Part shown: positions 48,384 through 60,723 of the stretch, piece by piece
Numbering within the stretch: the first letter of the stretch is position 1
Layout of the letters: every line of letters begins with the position of its first letter
Origin: Galerina marginata
Taxonomy: Eukaryota > Basidiomycota > Agaricomycetes > Agaricales > Galerinaceae
DNA: 64,000 bases
Assembly: GCA_023014335.1 (NCBI GenBank)
Contig: JAECYW010000004.1
Location: forward strand, 1,674,001 to 1,738,000
Direction: 5' to 3'
Position numbers and translations under genes: made by a program
The notes under the pieces: generated by a model
Seen by the model: the letters and a program-made list of their open reading frames with translations, nothing else
Database searches by the model: none
What the model was told of the DNA's origin: nothing

Positions 48384-51300
48384 CGTCGAGGGTTTTCACC
48401 AAGTTTTCACTTCACGCCAATCGACTTGCTCTTAAAAAAGGAGAAGCCAACAACCTCAGGTCCTAACAGGTACAAATTAATCCACAGCTTATTTTTAAAA
48501 CGGCACTGACTGCACTGCGTATCATATTGTATCAAATGCGACGTAGACTAGAAGCGTGTACAAAGAAATGGAAAGGATAAATAAAAAAAGGGCAAAAACG
48601 CTAAAATAAAGTCAGTCTACCACTGTACGAAAGATCGAGCGAACAAAGACTGACGAGAAGAAGCAGGAAGTAAAAATGTAGGGAATAGTATCACTTGCGG
48701 GAAGAGTGTGTAGCCGGAAAGAATTTCTTTACTGCCCGCATCAAAGAATGGTCAATGTTTCGGCTTGCCGAGTCAATGGGGAAGAAGCTTACCACCCAGC
48801 AATGCAAGTCAAGATAACCTTACTCCAATGTGAGATAGAGAAGCTTGATGCCTACGAAGAGCAGTGTTGAGCTTGAGAGACAAGCGATATCAGATGATTT
48901 TCGAATGAGATATAGAATCACTTACTGACAGGGAGCAACGAAGTTGTGTGGAGAAGACTGAAAAGACCACCGGGATGGTACACGAGTTCCAAGAATAATA
49001 ACGGCTTTGGGCTATCAGATTGTCGTTTATGGCTGCGCTGGCGTTCTCAGGACAGAGAAGAGGCCTCGGGCAGGCGGTGTATGCGTACGTTGCTGCTGAC
49101 GATGCGCGAAGAGATTTGGCCTCGATGTCGTGAGTAATTGAGATGGAATTATCGTAGTGGGGAATACGACTCGAAATGCCTGCAGACAATTATCATCAGT
49201 ATTCTCGCGAGCCATTGACCATGAAGAACCCACCAAACAAAATTTTTCTGATAACTTATCGCAATCTAAATCAGGTTGTGCTGCGACAATAAGACGTTGA
49301 GACAGGTGTAGAAGTCGATTTCTACAGGCAGAGGATTATCAATACCGCGATTTCTCGTCGCCAAAGAACAGAAAAACTTACCGGAAGGAGTCTTCTTGAC
49401 GATGAGGAGTGGTTTGATGTCATGAAGAAAGACAATGAGAGAAACAGAAAGAACTAGCTACTAGAAATGGAGAAGAAAAAGAAGAAAAAAAGACATCTAG
49501 AGTGGATAATAAAGAGGTAAAACAAAAGAAAAATGAAGGAAGATAGAGTTCTGCATAGGCGATGATGGTTTGAAGATGACGCGAAAGGACGGCGACTGAG
49601 CGGTCTTGAAAGCATCAATAGCCGATAAAACTAGGCTGCGGTAGCGGCAGCAGGGAATTAGATGTTGAGTATGGGCATTGGATTTGAAGGGAGAGTGGAA
49701 AGTTTTGATTGGACGTTATGGAGGGTGGTGGGACGGGTAGGTAGTGGCGGTAGGTGTAGTTGGGAAAGTGTTTGACTGGAAGTTGGGGAGGTTTAATAGA
49801 ATGGTTTGGAGGGATGATATGAGCAGTAATGGAGCAGGGAAAGGAAGAGGGGAAAGATTGGGCATGGGATAGGATTTGAGTGAGGAACGGTTTCGAAAGA
49901 TGGTAGTCATATGAGGGGAGGATTGGAGAAGAGATGTTGTGAAAGGTTGTAGTAAATAAATGGCTGGATTGGAACAGGGTAGAAGATTGGATGTTTTGGA
50001 GGGTTTGTTTAATGGTTTTAAGGGGTGGCATGGGATGTGTGGATTGGAAATGGAGATGGAAGGACAAGGACGTCGTCAGTGATTTATAAGGACGGCTTCA
50101 AGGACTGAGATAGGAAGGGCGTGTTTGTTGGTGGCTGCGTTCGAGTTAAGATAGATGACGGGAAGAGGAATGAATCATACACACTGAAATTCGTTGAAAA
50201 TAACGGGACGCTTGTATGACAGCCAGGTTAACGACTTCGAAAACTTGCTGGAACTGATTAGGAATGATAAAGAGTTGAAGATGATGCCACAGTCGAGAAT
50301 GTTATGACCGCCAGTTGCGCTTGATAAACGACTGAGATGGGCTGAGGCGAGACGTTGTCGTTAGAGTACCAATGAAGATACAGGCCGAGTTATATGATAG
50401 AACAAATGACGCGAGGTTCGAGCTATGACAACGATGTCTCCCTATTGGCGGACTGAAAGGAGGATGCCCGCCCAAGTGACAAATTGGTTACAAGTTGCGG
50501 GGATGAGCTATGGAACATGAGGAATAGAAAGATGGGAATGGCTAGATAAACGCTTAAAATCAATCGCTATTCAAATGAAATTAGAAAGAAGGGTCATTAC
50601 TTAGTGATAATAGAACGGAGCTTGATTGACTTTGGTCCACGCTTGAAGGAAGTCTTTTTCAAATTCAAAATTCCCTAGATGAATTCAGTGGGTAAAATAG
50701 TTCAGCGGTTTCAGCCTAATTGAGGTCTTGACCTTCGAAGCCGAACAACGGAGAATATTAGCTCGACAAGGAGGGGCCGGAAGTAGAAAAGAAGGCGTAC
50801 CACACAGAAAACACGACGCGCTGACTCGGTTTACGTCACAAACGGGCCACCACTTCCTAGCCAACAATTCGATGTGACATCCCTTGCAAGCATTAGGCAG
50901 GCCGTTCATAGGTGCTGCAAGCTCGGGATGTCACACTCCTTTTGTCGGGGTACCCGCTGTGACGACGAGCTTCCTCACCTGTCGTGGTGTTCCTTGATTG
51001 CAAAAGAGAGAATCAGACAAGAAAAATAAAGACATAGGAGACGGAAGGACATACCTCACGCCGAATATACGATCCAATCACGCTACAAAAGATGATGTTA
51101 GAAAAACTGTGGGCGGCGGAGGAGATTGCAATCGGCTGGATCGATAGTGGTAATAGCAGCTAATGGTGGAACATGATGAAGATTAGAATATGGATTGAGG
51201 AGTGTAATAAACGACGGACCTGTCAATAAACCTTCCCCACATACTAAGAAAGCCAGACGCATTATAAAATAATCCTCATCGGTGCTAGCTTAGGATGAAA

Positions 51301-53204
51301 TGAGGACGAGGAAAGCAAGCCGTGAGTAGGAGAAGAACATACCTCAAGTGACCGCCAGTTGTAACATCGCTCAGTGCGAGACATAGTTGTGTTCGGCAGC
51401 GTGAGGCTTAGACAATCATGCAATGGCGCCGCGAATATGGTGTAGGCGATGCACTTGAGCGGCTAGCTATCGATTAGGATGATATCGACGTGACATCATC
51501 TAAGGCGTGGAGATTGCTTCATGGCGGGGTTGATAAGCGATGCTAGAGTATGAGTGCGTGAGTACACGAGTTGAAAAGGTCGTGTAGACCATGAGAGGCT
51601 GACCTGCCAAGCTAATCTACCCATGTCATATCCGACCATTCCAAATTCTCGCTGGGCGTGGCTGATATGGAAAGAAAGCTAGTCAGCGAGAAGAAAATCA
51701 ATCAAGGCGGGTATAAGAATTTACCTGACTAGAGCAATCGCTCGCCAAACTTAATTTCCTCCTAGGCGAGAACGCTCGAGGGCTCGTAGTGGAGCGCGGC
51801 GAGCACTAAGTAGTATGAGGTGGGTGTTGTACTCGAACCACGGTATGGTCACAATGATGCGCGGGCAATATAGCGAGGGTTATGGAGACTCAACCCAACC
51901 GATGGTGGTAGAAGGAGGGCAAGAGGCGATGGGTTACTTTGGCGGGTGACCTCTCCTCTTTATATCACTCTTCCGTTGTTCATGTTTGTTCTTCTGCAAG
52001 CCGCAAACGGCTTGAGAGGTCGTTCAACGATCGAGGGATCGCTAAAATGGGTAATACGATTTCCCAAAGCGGCACTGAGAATTTACTTGAGACCAAGGCT
52101 TGTCATCCGGTTCGAACCTAGTAACTGTTTTTTTTGTAGAGCCGAGCGAGAGAATGTAAGGAAAGGACGTTGGCGGTCAAGACTTCAGTTGAAATACCAA
52201 ACAGCATATGTACATCGAGACCTGAACAGGCGAGCGGGCCAAAAGATCCACTGGGCATAATTTATCTCGATTAACCTGTGAGGTCAATGTTAAAAATGAA
52301 AAAGAGGGATTCCAGGTTGACGGTCATCGACAAGAGGTACCTCACTCCACTTGATAGACGTCTCGCTTGGTGCGGAAGAGGGATTCCATATTCAAACGCT
52401 CTCTAGTTGGGTAACTTGGGAGGACTCGGAGGCTCGACAGAAACGCTGTCAGTGTCATTGAACCAGAAACGCAGAACTTGACATCATTATTCCCGTCACG
52501 TGAAAAACACGAATGGACAGGGGCAAACTACTTTCTCGTTGTTTCTCGGCGAGTTTTGAGAAGACATACGTTACATATACTCCATTGAGGTCAAATAAAT
52601 TGCATTCTGAGATGCCCAGTTTGGTGGAAGGGGAAATCAGGCGGAACAAGTAACGGAAGAGTAACGGACAGCCAATGCAGAGGATCTGTTCACAATTACT
52701 GTCCTCATTTTGTTCAACTGAAGCGACTGTAACGCTATTCAAGGGCCTCTGAAGAACGTTGTCTTCAAAGACTCTGACGGAGAAAGACAACAACAAAAAC
52801 ATCGGAGCGAAACAAGGCTGCCGAGGTACTAATATATGGGGACGACACTGTGCTAATCATAGGCTAAAACCTATGAGCTCTGATGGTTTATAGGGCGCCA
52901 GCAAGATAAGGACCTGGATGAAAAGAAGGTAAAACGACCAAAAATGCATTGAGGTCGCAGTTTGCCCAAAAAGGCTAATGGCAGGTCTTGCTCTCTGGCA
53001 GGCGCTGCTCAATGACACTTTACCCGACGTCGCAGCCTTGGAACGCCATCCCCAAAAGATTCAAAAAGTATTGCAATAGCTTGCCTGTGTAGGAATACAA
53101 CTGAACGGCCATCCAAAATTACATCAAAAAATGGGTAATATTATACTCGAATGCCTTGGACGTGCGCATTGAGACTACATATTAAAATAATGGATCCGAA
53201 TAAT
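48384..53204. other. Long gene-poor, purine-biased region
   Basis: Almost 5 kb without a convincing protein gene. From about 49430 to 50600 the plus strand is visibly rich in A and G. A 150-codon minus-strand frame (49615-50067) there is a by-product of the pyrimidine-rich strand. Several good splice-donor consensus sites occur on the minus strand (GGTAAGC near 48790, CAGTAAGT near 48925, CGGTAAGT near 49380, AGGTATGT near 51050 and 51340, AGGTAAAT near 51722), which could mark an intron-rich non-coding or fast-evolving transcript. A 115-codon minus frame at 52455-52802 with a hydrophobic start is unsupported. Confidence 0.4.
49723..49764 (+). other. Possible G-quadruplex tract
   Basis: Four GGG runs (49723-49725, 49730-49732, 49735-49737, 49762-49764) with additional GG pairs between them lie on the purine-rich strand. 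The last loop is long, so folding is uncertain. Confidence 0.25.
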
Positions 53205-53484
53205 TTAGAGGTTGAGGGCAATGTCGAGGTAACCCTAGAGACAAATTCCTTTTGCGTCAGAAAACTAGACCATGAAGGCGGGGGGGAGGGGATACGTACG
53301 TGGACTTCTCGGTGGTTGATCTCAGGCTCGCGAGCTTGGATGTAAGCCTCAGGCTCAGTCCTATTAAAGCAGCCCAGTAAGGATTCCAAGAAACCTCAAA
53401 TTAAAGAAATATAGAAACTTACGCAACAACAGAGGTGGCAAGAGCAGCGATGAAAACAACAACGGAGGCAAGAGCGAACTTCAT
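53205..53484 (-). CDS. Very small secreted peptide precursor, two introns
   Basis: Exon 1 starts at 53484 and encodes MKFALASVVVFIAALATSVV, a textbook signal peptide. After a GT-AG intron (about 53422-53363) exon 2 reads ATEPEAYIQAREPEINHREV and ends at a His codon. A second intron (GTACGT to CTCTAG, ending about 53235) leads to GYLDIALNL and a stop at 53207-53205, for a total of 49 residues. All three pieces join in frame, and a TATAAATA lies about 110 bases upstream of the ATG. The mature part has no Cys and contains two imperfect EPE units (EPEAYIQAR, EPEINHREV). Function is unknown; a secreted signal, effector-like or processed peptide are all possible. The second intron is less certain, since without it the frame also stays open to 53141. 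Confidence 0.55.
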
Positions 53485-55328
53485 TTCGACTGATTATTGA
53501 GGTGTGTTGGTTGTGTTAACGAAGGTGAAGTTGGACTGCTTCTTCGAATTGGCGACTCGAATGATGAAAGGGGGACAGGAGAGTGGGCTCGTATTTATAT
53601 TATAGCTCGAGCGGACTGCAGTAAATGGTTATTTTGGCCTGGGAAGCCACAGCCCGAGCTCTTGACAACTTGAAACTTCGGCCAGGATCGTGATCTCCGC
53701 TCCTGGACCGGGGTGGGCATGATATATGCTCATCCCGCAACACGTAGAGTCAGAAAGTTATGTTAGACGGCAACAGTCAAAACACTCGTTTTCTGAGCCG
53801 TTCATTTAGATTCGACCGCGGTCGTGGCAAAAAATCCAAGACATATCAGTTCAACCGCTGGGGTAATAGCCTGATCTTTTGCTCCAGACCGGATGAGCGT
53901 AGCCTTCACCGTCGGGATCAAAGCTATCATGATCTATTCTGGGACCGAGTCACTCAGTGAGCAACCTTGAATTACTCTAGATCAACAATTATCATACTAC
54001 AGTGCATTTATAGAACCAATATGTAGCGTACCGTAGATACATGGTGGATTGCGACAGATTGATTCAGTGATGTCAACCTGGCGTGCATACCCCGGAAGTA
54101 TAAAACTGTTCCTAGGCTAAGGATCCGGGTCGTCTGAAATGCTCCGAGTCCTTAGTATCATGGGCTGTGCCCTGGTGCGCCCCGAGCCACTGCCCGAACC
54201 ACACACGTAGCACCTGAAGAATGTGGCTTACCCACAGTAGCAACTTAACTGGGCATCGATAGCATGAAACGAGGATGAGCGAGCGTCAAAGGTCGCTCCA
54301 ATGAGATTGGTTTGTCGACAACATCTAATTAGAAAGACCGTTAGTAACACAACTTTGGTCTATAAATAAGAATATTTGATACGAACGAATTACTATTTGA
54401 GCAGCCAGAGAGCAAGTGGTGAATGATGCTTTATTATTCGCGCCAATGTGGATTCTAAGAGCCGATGTTCAACCTGAAACAAATTTGTGTTGACGGCTCA
54501 GTTACGCCAGCCGGGAGGGGGATTTGAATGCCATCGACAACGGCTCTTGGGGCTAGTTAACTCGCTTGACGCCTCCGTTACCGGTGAGCATGACCGAGCA
54601 CATTTTGTCGTAATTCAACAAGCACCCAATCATCAGGTCGAATAGGCGGTCGATATATTGTGAAGATTGGGACATTATATAAACCGATAGTCATATATAT
54701 ATGGACCTAGGCATATTTCAAGCTATTAGCTCGTCTATTCGCAAAACCGGGAGACGAGAAGACTTACCCAACGAGCCACCTTTTATTATCAACATACACC
54801 TCTCGTACTGCCCGAACTCGGAAATGCGCTGGCGTCATTGCATGAAGTGAAGTTCAGTTTCGGGATATTGTTTGTGAAAGACGTTGGTCGCCTTTTACCA
54901 AACCACGAACACCTTTCCCGGAATCGGCATGTCAGGGCATGCTTATCGATGGGCCGGTGGCCTGGACCGACGACCGCCTGGTAATTTCAGGTGAGGATAG
55001 CGCGCAGTCGAAGAATGGTCCTCGTCGACCCAGATACGGGCCATTGGGACGACATGTTGGCGAACACCCGAATTTAGATCAAGTTCCACGCAGCAGCATG
55101 AGAAAGTGGAGAGAGGGCTGAAAGAGGATGTGGCTGTGCACGGGCTCACAGACATATCTTGACGACTTTATCCTGGAGTAGACTCCACTGACACTGATAT
55201 TCTATATTTCACGACATCTCACGACAAACGTCACGAACTTGTAAATGCATTGAGCTCCAGTTTCTGGAGTTGTACTACTTTCTATCTATCTATCAACCAC
55301 CACTTACATCCGCACTGTCTCAGCAATC
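53485..55328. other. Intergenic region without recognisable gene
   Basis: About 1.8 kb holding the promoter of the secreted-peptide gene (left) and of the kelch gene (right, with a pyrimidine-rich CTATCTATCTATC leader near 55283). Only chance frames of about 60-70 codons are present. Confidence 0.4.
53592..53599 (-). promoter_or_regulatory. TATA box of the secreted-peptide gene
   Basis: TATAAATA on the minus strand lies about 110 bases upstream of the peptide's start codon, the same spacing as at the pheromone gene. Confidence 0.5.
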
Positions 55329-58300
55329 ATGCTTTCAGAGGTTCTGCTATGGAACCTGTGCTTTATTTTGCTGCCCAGCTCGTCGCTATATCATGTTGCA
55401 GCGTTTGAGGCGACGCCGCGGTGAGTCCAAGTTTATCTAATCTAAAGAATTGATTCGACCCTTGGACCCTTCAGATGGGGACAGGCCACAGTTGTAGTCA
55501 ACGACGCCCTGTACGTCTATGGAGGAAAGACAGACGAGTTCAACTCGTTTTCATACAACTCAGCCCCAAATAACAACGATTTACTCTACCTATCCCTCTC
55601 TTCACCATTCACCGCATCTTCACCACCTTGGGCACTGGTGAGCAGTTCAGCCAACTCCACGACGCAAGGACCGCCCCTTGCATGGAGCATCCTCGCCGCA
55701 TTCAACACCTCAGATGTTCTTCTTTTTGGTGGTCAGCCTGGGCCCAATTCCCAAACAGTCATCGTTGATGCCGCTGATTCTGCGGTAATCTTGGACGTCT
55801 TCTCCCGACTATCGCCAAATTGGATCTACGAACTTGCATCATGGGCAGGGGAACCCACTCGGCGTATACGACATTCAGCTGCTACATCAACCTCCGGTTT
55901 CGTGTATATTTTCGGTGGAGAGAAAGCAGATGGTTCAAATAACGCATTTTCCGACCATTATGTCTTCAACCCCAATCCACCAACCTTCACGCTCCTGCCT
56001 TCGGATAATGGCCCTCCAGATCTCTATGGCCATGTTTCCATCATACTCCCAAATGGTCGTATAGTCGTATTTGGAGGTTACAGCCAGTCCCAAGCGAATC
56101 TGCTCCCTTTCTCCACGATATGGGTATTAGACACCACTCAGTCACCTCCATCTTGGTCGGTCATTAACACAACAACCACCTCGCTTCCTTCACCTAGAAT
56201 GGCATTCGCTGCTGTCTTGATCGTTGGCGGAAAGATTATCATTCATGGGGGATGCGACGCCAATATGCAAACAAATTTTGCCGACGGCTGGGTTCTCGAT
56301 ACAACCCAGAACCCTATGACTTGGACAGAAATACCAGCCCTATCGCAGCTCGGTGCTCGGCGTGATCATTTTGCAGTAGCTTCGGGGAATCAGGTCATCT
56401 TTGGATTTGGTAAGTTGATTTTCTGCTGTCAATTTAGGTTAGAAATTTAAGGCCTGCACCCAGGCTACGAAAACAGCGGACCAGCACCGGCTCCTCTACA
56501 AATTTATGACCCCAGCAGTAGCACATTCGTCCCTACATATACTCCCCCTCCAGCTGCGTCCATGACTCAGACCCTTCCTACACCCTCGCAAACCAACCAC
56601 AACTCGCCTACAGGCTTCCCCTCTACTAGTGGAGTGCATCCTACTGCGACCAACCCAAACAACCCTCCAGGCAACGACGGCGATTCAAATGATGATGGAA
56701 AGAATAGCAGCACAACGGCAATTGCAGTTGGTACGGCATTTGGAGTCATGGGCCTTATCCTCGTCAGCCTTGGAGCTACCTATTACGTCCGACGTCAACA
56801 CCGAAATAGAGTAGGCGAGCGCCAGTTCCTGGCTTTGGGTGGGATGGACGGCGATGACGGCGACGAAAGCCCGCACTTTGATGGCCAGATTCCAGTTGTG
56901 GGCATGCACGAACTCGACGAATCTCCGGGACACGGGAATGGGCACCGCGGATTTTTGAGCTCGCTAGGAATCGCAGGCGCCTTGGGTGTGGGGACCAAGA
57001 TGCGGACTGTGCGGAATAGCCAGTACCAAAGACGCGATATGCTAGCCGACGAAGATACACGCAGTTTTGGCGAGTGGTATAACTCGAGGGCGAAAGATGG
57101 GCGGGCTGGCAGCTCTTGGTCGTTGCGGAGTATTTTGGGCGGCGGAAGGTTGCGCAGCAGGGATGGGAGTACGACGAGCCATAGTGCTGGAGGCTTCTCT
57201 ACACCTTGGAGAGAGAAAGTTGATCCGTTCTCGGATGGAGCGGCGGCGACAAGGGACGAAGAAACCGGTTTTATCGGTGCAGCTGCAGGTGCCCGACCCC
57301 GAAACCGCCGCGAGATGAGCTACACAAGTTATGCAAGCTCCAGGAGTGGCGTCAGCTACCGAGATCCCTTCGTCGATCCCATTGAGGAGGATCTCAGAGA
57401 CGGATTCTCGCCGACTGAGCTCTATGTAGACCACTCCGATGAAGGGCACGAGTTCGGCGGACCTTCAGTGCGCCATATTGCGCCAACACAACTTCCAGCT
57501 ATTCGCACCGTCCTTCCACTTTCCCAACAAGTCGGACAAACTCTGAGCCCACTCTCCGAGCACACCTCCCAGAGCACATTAGCCCTACAAACATTCAGCA
57601 CCTCCGGCTCATCACAAGCGCACTCGAGCGAAAACGTCCCCAGTCCATTCGCAGGAGGCACCACGTCCCAAGCCACGTCCCTGACATCCTTTAGCCGTAC
57701 TCCAAGCAACCCTACCACACCCAGCTCTCCTCCTCTCAAGACCACCTCTATCATCGGGGCCTCGGACCCTGCGCTATTGAGCACCAACCAGCCGATGAGG
57801 AGGAGCGATTCTTGGTGGGCCCGCTTTTCCCGCTCGAGTTTGCTAGATCGGAGGTCGAGCGATGCCAGTCGGACGAGGTACGATATCCGCGACCCGAATC
57901 CTGCACCACGGCTCGGAGCGATAGAGGAGGCGAGCTCGAGTTCGGCACCTGGGACCGCTAAGAGCTCGCCTGGTAGTGGCGGTGGGAAGCAGCGGCAGAC
58001 GTCGGTGTCGAGGGCGAACTCGGGCAGGATGTATGGGGGTGCTGCTGCTGCGGGTCACGGCAAGTCGATGACGTCCTTGCGCACAGCGGACTCGGAGGCG
58101 ATCGAGAGGATGGCTGGGACTATGGACGTCGTGCAGAAGGAGAGGAGCCGTTGGGGCTCGGGAAGCACGAGCTCGGCGGGTGGGTTGAGCGTTGATACCC
58201 ATGCTTCTGTGTTGGAGGATGGTGAAAAGGAGGTCGTAGGTGGGGAGCATAGAGAGGATCTGATGTTCTTTGCATCGCCTGTTGAGGAGCCGTCTGTACC

Positions 58301-58586
58301 ACTGCCGTCCTCTCCTCCATCGGCTTACAAGGCGACGTTTGTGCCCGTTGGTCCTCTGCATCTTGACGATCCTGGCCCATCATCGCCTGGCAAAGTCTCC
58401 GAGCGGATCCAGGCGTACGAGAGGCGGATGTCGCAGGGCGAGACGAGTCCGCCGCCCATAAACACGAAGCAGAGGGAAGAGCGGTCGAAGAAGAGGGTCG
58501 AGGTGGATTATGGGCTCGTACCCAGGGCCAGTTTGTACGTGGCGAATCCTGATCATCGATTGTCGTCGCATTCTGCGGATTCATGA
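55329..58586 (+). CDS. Kelch-repeat single-pass membrane protein with long cytoplasmic tail
   Basis: Three exons (55329-55420, 55475-56409, 56464-58586) give 1,049 residues. A signal peptide (LWNLCFILLPSSSLYHVAAF) is followed by an ectodomain with six kelch-type blades marked by YVYGGKTDEF, VLLFGGQPG, VYIFGGEKADG, IVVFGGYSQS, IIIHGGCDAN and VIFGFGYEN. A Ser/Thr/Pro-rich stalk comes next. One membrane helix (TAIAVGTAFGVMGLILVSLG, about residues 427-450) is followed by YYVRRQHRNR, the stop-transfer charges. The remaining 600 residues are Ser/Gly/Pro-rich and probably disordered cytoplasm. The layout resembles fungal cell-surface proteins with a kelch propeller outside the wall membrane, such as polarity cues, but no specific orthologue is claimed. 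The frame is intact; exon 3 is very GC-rich toward its end. Confidence 0.85.
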
Positions 58587-59342
58587 TGTTGGAGGCTTGT
58601 TCTCGTTCTTCTCTCTCGTTTCTGTTTTCATTTTCTTGGCTTCATCCACCTCTGGCCACCGTCACCGCAATCAACATCACGCCGCATCTATCCTACACAT
58701 TGTTCCGGCCGCTGCATTCGAACTCTAGCACTCACACCATTCCCTTCACCGTCCACCAGCATCCTCAATGCACAATGTAGACTCATACTAGTTCCCTTTC
58801 TATTTGACAATACTGCTTTCATGTTGGACATCTTTTTCTTGCTCTCCCTTCTCTCCTTGTTCGGTTATTGAACTCGTACGCCAGCGCCACGACTTTCACG
58901 ATATACTTGTATCTTTTCTATTATATTATGACCTTTATTTTCTCTACAACCTTTGCCCAACACTCTTCATTTCGTCACTCATAACCTTCTGGTTTCGGCT
59001 GTAGCAGCCTGTCCCATCAATAAAATTGTTGAATTTCAAGTCATATGTACGTTTCCGGAATCACCTGGGTGTCGTGGTGTGCTCTGATGTCGGTCGTTTA
59101 TGGTCGTATTTTGAGTTTCTGTTGTTGGACAGTGGAGCACAGCGCTGCAGGTGCACTAGGATGAACAACAAACAGAGGAAATTTGAAACTGGCATGGCAG
59201 GATGGATAAAAGGATTGCAACGTAAGATGTTCTGTCATAGAAGGAGGGATCTTTGGGAAGGAAGTCGAATGGGGAAATCCTGATCAGAGGTAGCTCAGGA
59301 ATCTGTGTCGCCATAGACATGTACATTCACATAGAGTCATCC
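58587..59342. other. Convergent 3' intergenic region
   Basis: This lies between the kelch gene (+) and the F-box gene (-). The first 430 bases are pyrimidine-rich, as expected of a 3' untranslated region. No gene is recognised. Confidence 0.45.
59019..59024 (+). terminator. Possible polyadenylation signal of the kelch gene
   Basis: AATAAA lies about 430 bases after the kelch stop codon on the same strand. Confidence 0.3.
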
Positions 59343-60723
59343 TCAGTTAAGATATGGTCGGTTGAAAGACCAACGTCCAGCAGTGGCTAAATATTGCAAG
59401 CGGATGAATAAAATGCCAACTTTGAGTGTCATCATATAACTTACTATCGACGAAAAACAACTGAAATTCTTTCATCCCCATCTCCATCTTGTCGATGTGC
59501 TCTTCGAGCTCGCTGATGATATCCTGTATTCTTGCTTGTTGCCCACCGTCGTAGGAAGTGCCAATCCGGAAATGCACCTTGTGTAGGAGCGGGAAGTGGC
59601 TTCGGTCAAGAAGAGCCTTGGTTAATTCAAACCAGAAGGAAGAGTCTATAGATGCTTGGAAGATATAGTCGACTTGTATCTTAAATTCCTCCAGTTTTCC
59701 AGGTAACTTGCTGAGTATGTTCATAAACCAGGGAACTCAAGGTATCTGTGTCTATCGTGGGGAATTCTGATCTGGGTGTGGAAGATCCGCAAAGACGTCA
59801 AAATACTCCAATTAATGGGATCCGCAATGGGCGTTTGGCTGAAGTGATCGGAAAACACTGCGACGAGGGAGATGATTACTTGGTATATCACTAAAAGCAT
59901 AAAAACCATTGCATACCTTCCTCGCTGGGTCGAAAAAAAACTTCCTGAAGAGTTCCAGAGCACTCCCTTAGGATGCTCCAGAAAGTGAGGTGCCCCATCA
60001 TTTCATAACCTGCTATAAAATAGAGGCGCTTGAGTTTAGTTATATCGACCCTGTTGCCTAGGCTGTCGCGAAGATAGGAATGGTCCCCGACGAATCTTCT
60101 GAACTTTATCTGGACCTCCAGTGATTCCAAGACAACTTTGTATCACTGTCGAAAGGTACCATAGTTTGAAGCGTTTCCTTCTCTCCTAGTTCGAAAGCCA
60201 GATGTTTGAGGTTCGGGTGGCAGTAGTTTACCAACGCCAGCGGCAAACTAGAAATATCTAGAAACTCGAGAGTGGGAAGGTCTAATGTAACTAGCAATGC
60301 AGCTAGTAAGAGCCCTCGGGACAGTGAAACCCATCTCGCTCTATCGACCATTATCGTTTGCATCCTCACAACGAGCGCTCTCAGGCACCGCAGTTCTGGA
60401 AGGCAGTTTTCCAGTGATTCGTCGGAATGCACTGAAAGTGAGGCATCCGAGACAACTGCATCGACGATCTCGAGGGTGCGCACATATCGGGCTATGTGTG
60501 GAGACAATTCGAGTAAAGCTTGAAACCGTGGGCCAGTGCGAACACCTTTATGTTTGGATGGCGGAAAGAGAACGATTTCGGAAAATAGAAGACTTTGACA
60601 TATTGGAAGGAAAGAGCGACAAGTGAGAGAAAGGAGTTGTAGGGTTCTTGCGTCGCCCTTGCAATATGCGAATATTTGCTGTTGGATTTCGTGGGGAAGG
60701 TTGATGATGATGGAGGTCATCAA
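59343..60723 (-). CDS. F-box protein with LRR-like C-terminal part, one frame break
   Basis: It starts at 60723. The F-box is at residues 5-40 (INLPHEIQQQIFAYCKGDAR, then LSLTCRSFLPICQSLLF). Next come TLEIVDAVVSD, LRCLRALVVRM, LPTLEFLDISSLPLALV and NLKHLAFELGE, which are LRR-like. A switch of frame near 60130 is explained by an intron from GTACCT to GTCCAG (50 bases). Another intron separates RPSEE from VFSDHF, and a last one (GTAAGT at about 59448) may lead to the stop at 59345-59343. Near 59728 the reading RYLEFPGF changes frame before MNILSKLPGKLEEF; one T missing in a T-run would account for it. F-box proteins recruit substrates to SCF ubiquitin ligases. This family is expanded in mushrooms, and relics of it lie at 42.5-43.7 kb. 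It could be functional if the break is an error. Confidence 0.6.

Noticed and set aside
49615..50067. 150-codon open frame on the minus strand
   Set aside because: It lies in the pyrimidine-rich strand of a skewed tract, has low-complexity Ser/Pro/Leu/His content and no family motif or splice context.
50685..50909. Small frame with two CxxC pairs, zinc-ribbon-like
   Set aside because: The Cys pairs occur in an isolated 74-codon frame without conserved spacing or neighbouring exons; likely chance.
52040..52136. tRNA-like end (GGTTCGAACC followed by a run of eight T)
   Set aside because: The flanking bases do not form a T-stem, and no acceptor, D or anticodon stems could be built.
60085..60175. 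Frame switch in the F-box gene considered a frameshift
   Set aside because: A 50-base GT-AG intron (GTACCT to GTCCAG) restores the frame, so no break is needed here.
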